Origin: a virus
Virus record (IMG/VR): IMGVR_UViG_3300006112_000643
Coordinates: 1-41,321 of that record
Reading direction: 5' to 3' (one strand)
DNA: 41,321 nt
Below the pieces are notes generated by a model. The model was given only the letters and a program-made list of their open reading frames with translations. It searched no databases and had not been told where the DNA came from. The first letter of the stretch is position 1, and each line of letters begins with the position of its first letter. Both the position numbers and the translations under genes were made by a program. Below are positions 36,565 to 41,321 of the stretch, piece by piece.

Positions 36565-36572
36565 TATTTATC
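36565..36572 (-). promoter_or_regulatory. Late-promoter-like motif GATAAATA at the head of the structural block
   Basis: GATAAATA on the minus strand ends 5 bases before the ATG at 36559, in the divergent gap. Two TATAAT sequences lie further upstream on the same strand (one at 36585-36580) without a convincing -35 box. Position at the start of the whole leftward cluster favours a real promoter; the short spacing would give an almost leaderless mRNA. Confidence 0.45.
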
Positions 36573-36615
36573 GGTAGCTATTATATGCGTATATTATAAT
36601 TATTTTAAAAATAGG

Positions 36616-36645
36616 TTGACCTTTGGAAATTAAATATGTTAGTAT
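36616..36645 (+). promoter_or_regulatory. Candidate sigma70-type promoter for gp55
   Basis: TTGACC (36616-36621) is followed after 18 bases by TAGTAT (36640-36645): five of six and four of six consensus bases. The start point would fall near 36652, ahead of a purine-rich AAAGGAAACAAAGG and the gp55 ATG at 36671. Host-polymerase transcription of a late sigma factor gene is expected. Confidence 0.5.
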
Positions 36646-36653
36646 GTGCTAAC
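36638..36653. promoter_or_regulatory. Inverted repeat over the gp55 promoter -10 region
   Basis: GTTAGTATGTGCTAAC has 7-base arms (GTTAGTA / TGCTAAC) with one mismatch around a 2-base centre. It covers the candidate -10 box and start point, where a repressor or activator could bind. No regulator gene is seen in the window. Confidence 0.35.
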
Positions 36654-36670
36654 TTTAAAGGAAACAAAGG

Positions 36671-37564
36671 ATGGCCCGCAATAACTATCTCAATAACAAA
36701 GATATTCTCAAAGAAATTCATAAAAGTAAAAATAGCTACTGTTACTTCCAAACACCAAATGTAGCAGACTATGATATGATTCTCCCAGATGTAAAAAAGA
36801 TCAATAAAAAGAACATCATGCAAGCACGCAAAGACCGTGCTGTCCGCTTACAAAAATTAGCACACGAAGCCGCTACCGCAGATGGTACTAAACGTAAAAT
36901 GGATGAATTTGAAATCAAACTTAAAGATGTTCCAGATACCGATGTAGTATTCCGTGTTATGACTTGGGATCATATTCCTGTAGATGATGTCAAATCACGC
37001 AAGGCCGCAGTCAAAGCCATGGAATTGGAAGATGACGGGCCAGCACGTTCAGAATACGACGATGACGAACTAGATATTGCAGGCAATACCAAATATGTTA
37101 AAGTAAACTTTCCGCCGTTTGAACACTACAAAGTCGACGAAGAAGGAACTCCTATTCTAGTGGGACGTAGTCATTGGAAGGGTGATTTAGCCAAAGGGCA
37201 TTTCTCAAAAGACCACGGCAAGATGACTCCTAAGCTAGCTCATATGTTTATTAAACTGTGCGAACGCTATGCCACACGTAGCAACTGGCGTGGTTATACC
37301 TACAACGACGAAATGCGCTCACAAGCACTACTACAACTATCACAGATTGGACTACAATTTGACGAATTCAAATCACAAAACCCGTTTGCCTATTATACTG
37401 CTGCTATCACCAATTCATTTACTCGGGTACTTAATATCGAAAAGCGTAATCAAAATTTGCGAGACGATATTCTGGAAATGAACAACCTAACCCCAAGTTA
37501 CACACGCCAAGGTGCTAAGATCAGTAGCACCGCAGGTGGTAGCGACGGCGGTTACGACGATTAA
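36671..37564 (+). CDS. 55: Late transcription sigma factor, T4 gp55 family (297 aa)
   Basis: The N-terminus NNYLNNKDILKEIHKSK parallels T4 gp55 (YVNNKELL...). The sigma region-2-like core is at about residues 186-262: TPKLAHMFIKLCERYATRSN, WRGYTYNDEMRSQAL, then QNPFAYYTAAITNSFTRVLN and IEKRNQNLRDD. The protein directs host RNA polymerase to late promoters such as TATAAATA. It is longer than T4 gp55 (185 aa), with a charged insertion of roughly 130-150 residues between the N-terminal motif and the core. The C-terminus (GGSDGGYDD) lacks the hydrophobic sliding-clamp-binding end that T4 gp55 has. AAAGGAAACAAAGG precedes the ATG. It heads the rightward operon with gp47 and gp46, as in T4-like genomes. 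Confidence 0.88.
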   Translation: MARNNYLNNKDILKEIHKSKNSYCYFQTPNVADYDMILPDVKKINKKNIMQARKDRAVRLQKLAHEAATADGTKRKMDEFEIKLKDVPDTDVVFRVMTWDHIPVDDVKSRKAAVKAMELEDDGPARSEYDDDELDIAGNTKYVKVNFPPFEHYKVDEEGTPILVGRSHWKGDLAKGHFSKDHGKMTPKLAHMFIKLCERYATRSNWRGYTYNDEMRSQALLQLSQIGLQFDEFKSQNPFAYYTAAITNSFTRVLNIEKRNQNLRDDILEMNNLTPSYTRQGAKISSTAGGSDGGYDD

Positions 37565-37573
37565 AAGGGCAGT

Positions 37574-38971
37574 ATGCAAGTATTAGACAGGATAGTATTG
37601 CCTGATTATACCAGTATACCGCCACTTTACAACAGAATACTAGCACTTAAAAAAGATCCATATGGAGATGATGAGCGTATTATTTTTTCTTATAATCCTG
37701 ATTCTGTTGATACTGTAAAATTAGTTAAAGAAATACTAGAATTCGTAGATATTCCTGATTTTTTTGTGATCTTTGACTCAGACACGTCTTTACCTGTACA
37801 AGACCTATCTATTCCAGATTCTCACTGTATCTACCCTTGGATCAATACAGTTGTTTGGACTAACGGCGAAATGCAACCTTGTTGTGTTTTTGATGGTCGC
37901 GTCGGCAATCTCAACGATGATGATCAATTGGTTACTTTTTACACCGGCAATCAAATGCAGACTCTGCGTGAACAATTTCGCAAGGGTCAAAAACCCGATG
38001 GGTGTCACTACTGCTGGAAAAATGAGGCCAGCGGTATTACTAGCATGCGACAAGCAGCACGACATAAATTTCGCGACCTGTACTTTTCTGTAGACTATCA
38101 AAAAGATGACGTCAGTAACCTACAGATATTGGATTTAAAATTAGGCAATGCTTGCAATTTATCCTGCCGAATCTGTGCTCCGTCTGACAGTTCTCGTATT
38201 GCAGATCTGTATCTCAAGAGCAAAAGAATTTCCCAAGTCAAATTCGATATTATCAAACAATCAACTGCATGGAGCGAATCTGACGATTTTTACAACCAAA
38301 TTGAACGCTTGGCTGGGAATCTTAAATACCTTGATTTGTATGGCGGTGAGCCGCTAATGTCAAAACGTCACTTTGTATTTTTACGTAGACTAGTAGATTT
38401 GGGAGTGTCTAAGAATATTAAAATCGATTACAACAGCAACGGTACTATATATTCAGAAAAATTTTTTGAGCTATGGAAAAATTTTAAAGAAGTTAAGATT
38501 AGTTTTAGCATTGACAACACGGGCAAAAGATTTGAATTAGAACGAAACGGTGCTAGTTGGGAATCTGTTTGTACTAATATTAAAAAATATAATGAACGGA
38601 GATCTGATTGGTTTTTAACTGACATATACCCCACTGTCAGCATCATGAATGTATTGTATCTTCCAGAATTAATGGATTGGATTAGATCGTTGGATTGTTC
38701 TACACCACCCTTATTGAATAATCGCGTAGTTACTCCATCTGAACTTTCTATTGACATGCTGACCAATCGTGCCAAACAATTGGTTTTAGACAAATTGCGC
38801 CAATATCGAAATGACCCGTCTATTACTCCAATAATTACCTATATAGAAAATGTAACCGCAGTGGATGAAAACTTAAAATTTGTTGAGTATATGAAACGTT
38901 TTGATGCCGAACGTGAGCAGAGCTTTATGGATACTCATACAGAAATTGCCAAAGCCATGGGTTACTACTAG
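37574..38971 (+). CDS. Radical SAM protein, twitch-like segment N-terminal (465 aa), inserted between gp55 and gp47
   Basis: About 80 N-terminal residues not seen in the leftward paralogues come first. They are followed by C85 in CIYPW, C103/C104 in MQPCC after a NGE turn, and C144/C147 in CHYCW. The radical SAM motif CNLSCRIC is at 194-201, and YGGEPLMSK supplies the SAM-binding GGEP motif. The C-terminal part (SWESVCTNIKKYNE, PTVSIMNVLYLP) matches the family. It starts 9 bases after the gp55 stop with AAAGGGCAG as ribosome site, so it is transcribed with gp55, unlike the leftward set. It is closest in its Cys pattern to 1176-2513. Substrate unknown; being in the rightward operon it may act at another time. 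Confidence 0.88.
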   Translation: MQVLDRIVLPDYTSIPPLYNRILALKKDPYGDDERIIFSYNPDSVDTVKLVKEILEFVDIPDFFVIFDSDTSLPVQDLSIPDSHCIYPWINTVVWTNGEMQPCCVFDGRVGNLNDDDQLVTFYTGNQMQTLREQFRKGQKPDGCHYCWKNEASGITSMRQAARHKFRDLYFSVDYQKDDVSNLQILDLKLGNACNLSCRICAPSDSSRIADLYLKSKRISQVKFDIIKQSTAWSESDDFYNQIERLAGNLKYLDLYGGEPLMSKRHFVFLRRLVDLGVSKNIKIDYNSNGTIYSEKFFELWKNFKEVKISFSIDNTGKRFELERNGASWESVCTNIKKYNERRSDWFLTDIYPTVSIMNVLYLPELMDWIRSLDCSTPPLLNNRVVTPSELSIDMLTNRAKQLVLDKLRQYRNDPSITPIITYIENVTAVDENLKFVEYMKRFDAEREQSFMDTHTEIAKAMGYY

Positions 38972-39005
38972 ACTTTTATATCAACAAGACTGTATACTAC
39001 AAAAC

Positions 39006-40025
39006 ATGACAAACCTTTTTAAGAAAGCGGCTATTTTTACTGACATCCATTTTGGACTAAAATCAAATAGCACGCTACACAACGAAGACTGTTTAAATTT
39101 TGTAAAATGGGCCACTGCTAAAGCTCTGGAAGAAGGCTGTGATACCTGTTTATTCTTAGGTGACTGGCACAATAATCGTGCTAGCATTAACATCCTTACA
39201 CTACAATACAGTTTACAAGCACTGGAGCATTTGAATGCTAACTTCGACAACACGTACTTTATTCCGGGCAACCATGATTTGTATTATCGCGATAAGCGTG
39301 ATGTACAAAGTGTGGAGTGGGCCAAACACCTTACTAACATCCATATTTGTAACGATTGGACTACTATCGGCGATGTCACTATTGCTCCGTGGCTTGTTGG
39401 CGACGATTTTAAAAAGTTAAAAAAACTAAAGGGCAAGTACATGTTTGGGCACTTTGAGTTGCCCGGCTACCTAATGAACGCTATGGTTGCTATGCCAGAT
39501 CATGGTGAAGTAGATCCCAAGAATGATCTAGCTGGATTTGAACACGTGTTCTCCGGACATTTCCATAAACGTCAAACTCGTGGTAATGTAACTTATCTAG
39601 GCAATTGCTTTCCTCACAACTATGCTGATGCTGGCGACGACGATCGTGGCCTAATGATCTTAGAGTGGGATAAACCTCCTGTGTATCATGCTTGGCCCGA
39701 GCAACCTATGTATCGTGTGTTTAATCTAAGCGACGTGCTCAAACATACCGAAGTCATGCTCAAACCCAACATGCATGTGCGTGTGAATTTGGATATCGAT
39801 ATCAGCTACGAAGAAGCCACGTTTATCAAAGAAACATTTATTGATACTTACCAGCTGAGAGAGATCACATTGATTCCGGCCAAAGTAACAGACCTGACTG
39901 ATTACGAAATAGCTGGTAATATTGAGTTTGAGTCGGTCGATCAAATCGTGTATAGTCAGTTAAGCAACATTGACAGCAATCAATACAATCCAAATTTATT
40001 GTTAGACATCTATAGAAATCTATGA
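39006..40025 (+). CDS. 47: Recombination nuclease subunit gp47 (SbcD/Mre11-like, 339 aa)
   Basis: Metallophosphoesterase motifs appear in order: FTDIHFG (D13, H15), LFLGDWHNN (D53, H55), FIPGNHDLYY (N89, H90), FGHFELPG and FSGHFHKRQ. With gp46 it forms the phage Mre11/Rad50-like complex for recombination-dependent replication and host DNA breakdown. Its length fits T4 gp47 (339 aa). An in-frame ATG at 38901 would lengthen it by 35 residues inside the radical SAM gene; those residues are not family-like, so I use 39006. No clear Shine-Dalgarno precedes it. The stop overlaps the next gene's ATG by 4 bases (ATGA). Confidence 0.93.
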   Translation: MTNLFKKAAIFTDIHFGLKSNSTLHNEDCLNFVKWATAKALEEGCDTCLFLGDWHNNRASINILTLQYSLQALEHLNANFDNTYFIPGNHDLYYRDKRDVQSVEWAKHLTNIHICNDWTTIGDVTIAPWLVGDDFKKLKKLKGKYMFGHFELPGYLMNAMVAMPDHGEVDPKNDLAGFEHVFSGHFHKRQTRGNVTYLGNCFPHNYADAGDDDRGLMILEWDKPPVYHAWPEQPMYRVFNLSDVLKHTEVMLKPNMHVRVNLDIDISYEEATFIKETFIDTYQLREITLIPAKVTDLTDYEIAGNIEFESVDQIVYSQLSNIDSNQYNPNLLLDIYRNL

Positions 40026-40734
40026 AGATTTATACCAATGGATGTTCATTTACTTACGGTGACGAATTACAATCACCCGAAACGTCTGCATGGCCAGTGC
40101 AGTTGGGTACCTTGTTAGGTGCAACAACTGTAAATGATGCAACGAGTGGCGGCACAAATTATAGAACTATGTACCGCACTATTAAACAATATCAATATAA
40201 TTTTGATTTGTATGTTATAGCGTGGACTACCAATACTAGATTTACTTTTTATAAATCAGATAACAATTATGAAGTAAACTTTAATCCGGGCTTGCGACAC
40301 AGTATGTATGGTAAAGATTCATTTTATCATAATTGGGGGAGACCTTATACAATGTCTGGTATAATGAACTTTATGCTTTTAAATTATGGCTTCAGCAAAT
40401 TATACAATTACAATCTTTTATTAAAGCACCGTGTTTAATGATTAATACTATGCATAATAATATGGATAAATGGTTTGCACCCAAAGGACAGTTTATAGAT
40501 TCAGTTAGAGAGTTAATTAATTTTGATATCATGACTGATGAACAAATATTTGACGAATACAACGAAATACAGTACTATATACAACTAATCGACACATCAA
40601 TGTTTTATAATTGGAATAAGTTTTATATTCAAGATTTATGTAAAAAATTTCCGTGTGGGCCAAACGGACACATATTAGAAGATGGTCACACTCACTTGGC
40701 AGAATTATTATATAATCACTTATGTTTAAAATAA
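40022..40734 (+). pseudogene. SGNH-hydrolase-like protein broken by a frameshift in a G run
   Basis: The first part (ATG 40022, ending at 40438 if unshifted) starts KIYTNGCSFTYGDELQ. This is a GDSL/SGNH block I with the nucleophile Ser in GCSFTYG; GGTNYRTMYRT and DLYVIAWTTNTRF fit blocks that follow. The C-terminal part is in another frame (open from 40333 to 40734). It continues NVWYNELYAFKLWLQQIIQL and ends HILEDGHTHLAELLYNHL, where the D-x-x-H pair completes the catalytic triad. The frames meet at GGGGG (40335-40339); a sixth G would restore one protein of about 237 residues. It is either a sequencing/assembly error or a true mutation. The hydrolase may act on an ester or sugar acyl group. 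It lies between gp47 (4-base overlap) and gp46 (13-base overlap). Confidence 0.75.
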
Positions 40735-41321
40735 AAGACCTAACCGTTAAGAATTTCATGAGCGTGGGTAATAGTACCCAGGCTGTTAACTTTGACCGGC
40801 AAGATTTAACGCTAGTCTTAGGTGAAAACTTGGACTTAGGCGGTGATGATAGCGGAGCACGCAATGGTACGGGTAAGACTACTATTATTAATGCACTGAG
40901 TTTTGCACTTTACGGCAATGCTCTTACTAACATTAAGAAAGATAACTTAATTAATAAGACCAATGGTAAAAACATGATGGTCACCATTGATTTTGAAAAA
41001 GATGGCATTAACTATCGCATCGAACGTGGTCGTAAGCCAGGTGTTATGAAGTTCTTTGTGGGCGATCAAGAAAAAGAAATTACCGACGATGCACAAGGTG
41101 ACAGCCGTGAGACACAGGCCGAAATAGAACGTATGTTGGGTATGAGTCACGATATGTTCAAACATATTGTAGCTCTTAATACCTATACCGAGCCATTCCT
41201 TAGTTTAAAAGCCAATGATCAACGTACCATTATTGAACAGTTATTAGGTATTACACTATTAAGTGAAAAGGCTGATCGATTAAAAGAGTCTAATAAAGCT
41301 ACTAAAGATGCTATCACACAA
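40722..41321 (+). CDS. 46: Recombination nuclease subunit gp46 (SbcC/Rad50-like), partial
   Basis: From the ATG at 40722, 200 codons are open to the window edge. The start FKIKDLTVKNFMSVGN is the family's first strand and turn, followed by TLVLGENLDLGGDDSG and the Walker A region GARNGTGKTTIINALSFALY. IDFEKDGINYRIERGR and MLGMSHDMFKHIVALNT (Q-loop region) are also typical. The rest, coiled coil and Walker B, lies outside the window. With gp47 it forms the ATP-driven nuclease complex. It overlaps the SGNH gene's end by 13 bases. A second frame for it is not possible. The residues before the Walker motif (GENLDLGGDDSGA) form an insertion relative to T4 gp46. Confidence 0.93.
   Translation, partial: MFKIKDLTVKNFMSVGNSTQAVNFDRQDLTLVLGENLDLGGDDSGARNGTGKTTIINALSFALYGNALTNIKKDNLINKTNGKNMMVTIDFEKDGINYRIERGRKPGVMKFFVGDQEKEITDDAQGDSRETQAEIERMLGMSHDMFKHIVALNTYTEPFLSLKANDQRTIIEQLLGITLLSEKADRLKESNKATKDAITQ

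Noticed and set aside
36560-36670. tRNA or small RNA in the divergent gap
   Set aside because: No cloverleaf or long stable stem was found; promoter motifs explain the gap.
38901-39005. Upstream in-frame start for gp47 (35 extra residues)
   Set aside because: The extra part lies in the radical SAM gene and does not resemble the gp47 N-terminus; the protein from 39006 begins just before the metal-binding motif and has the T4 length.
40333-40734. C-terminal SGNH frame as an independent gene starting with TTG
   Set aside because: It lacks the catalytic Ser block, begins inside the upstream frame, and joins it exactly at a G run; one broken gene explains both frames.

Overview
This window looks like part of the genome of a contractile-tailed, T4-like bacteriophage (myovirus). 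It is AT-rich and tightly packed, with 1-29 base gene overlaps, and no bacterial housekeeping gene, rRNA or tRNA was seen. The lineage call rests on a late sigma factor of the T4 gp55 family, the gp47/gp46 recombination nuclease pair, and a baseplate block in T4-like order (gp53, hub/spike, gp25, gp6, then a giant gp7-position protein). The style (giant baseplate protein, many radical SAM genes, Asn/Thr/Gly-rich fibres) resembles uncultured aquatic phages. The host cannot be named from this sequence.

Layout. Everything from 1 to 36559 is on the minus strand and is transcribed leftward. (a) 36559-16995 is the baseplate: a tail-tube/baseplate adaptor candidate, gp53, a hub (gp27-like), an OB-fold/beta-helix spike (gp5-like without lysozyme), a separate lysozyme-like protein, gp25, gp6 and a 3390-residue giant. 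(b) 16998-8771 holds the fibres and receptor-binding proteins: three proteins share an N-terminal attachment module and end differently (phage-tail repeat, collar domain, S74 chaperone). Among them sit a glycine-rich adhesin and a further fibre-like protein. (c) 8706-1 is an accessory cassette: a small conserved-looking protein, three GT-A-like glycosyltransferase candidates, a small unknown, and five radical SAM genes (the last cut by the window edge), plus the start-less relic of another radical SAM gene. (d) 36671-41321 is on the plus strand: gp55, another radical SAM gene, gp47, a frameshifted SGNH-hydrolase-like gene and the start of gp46.

Regulation. Several structural genes are preceded by NATAAATA, close to the T4 late promoter TATAAATA. 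The cassette instead has a perfect sigma70-type promoter (TTGACA-17-TATAAT) just upstream of its first gene. This suggests it can be expressed by unmodified host polymerase, before or independently of the structural genes next to it.

The most interesting unit is this cassette. Six radical SAM genes or gene starts and one relic, with three glycosyltransferase-like genes, lie next to the adhesins. A testable idea is a phage-encoded modification system acting on a protein, a glycan or the host surface. Only the gene content, the order and the promoter are seen directly; the substrate is inference.
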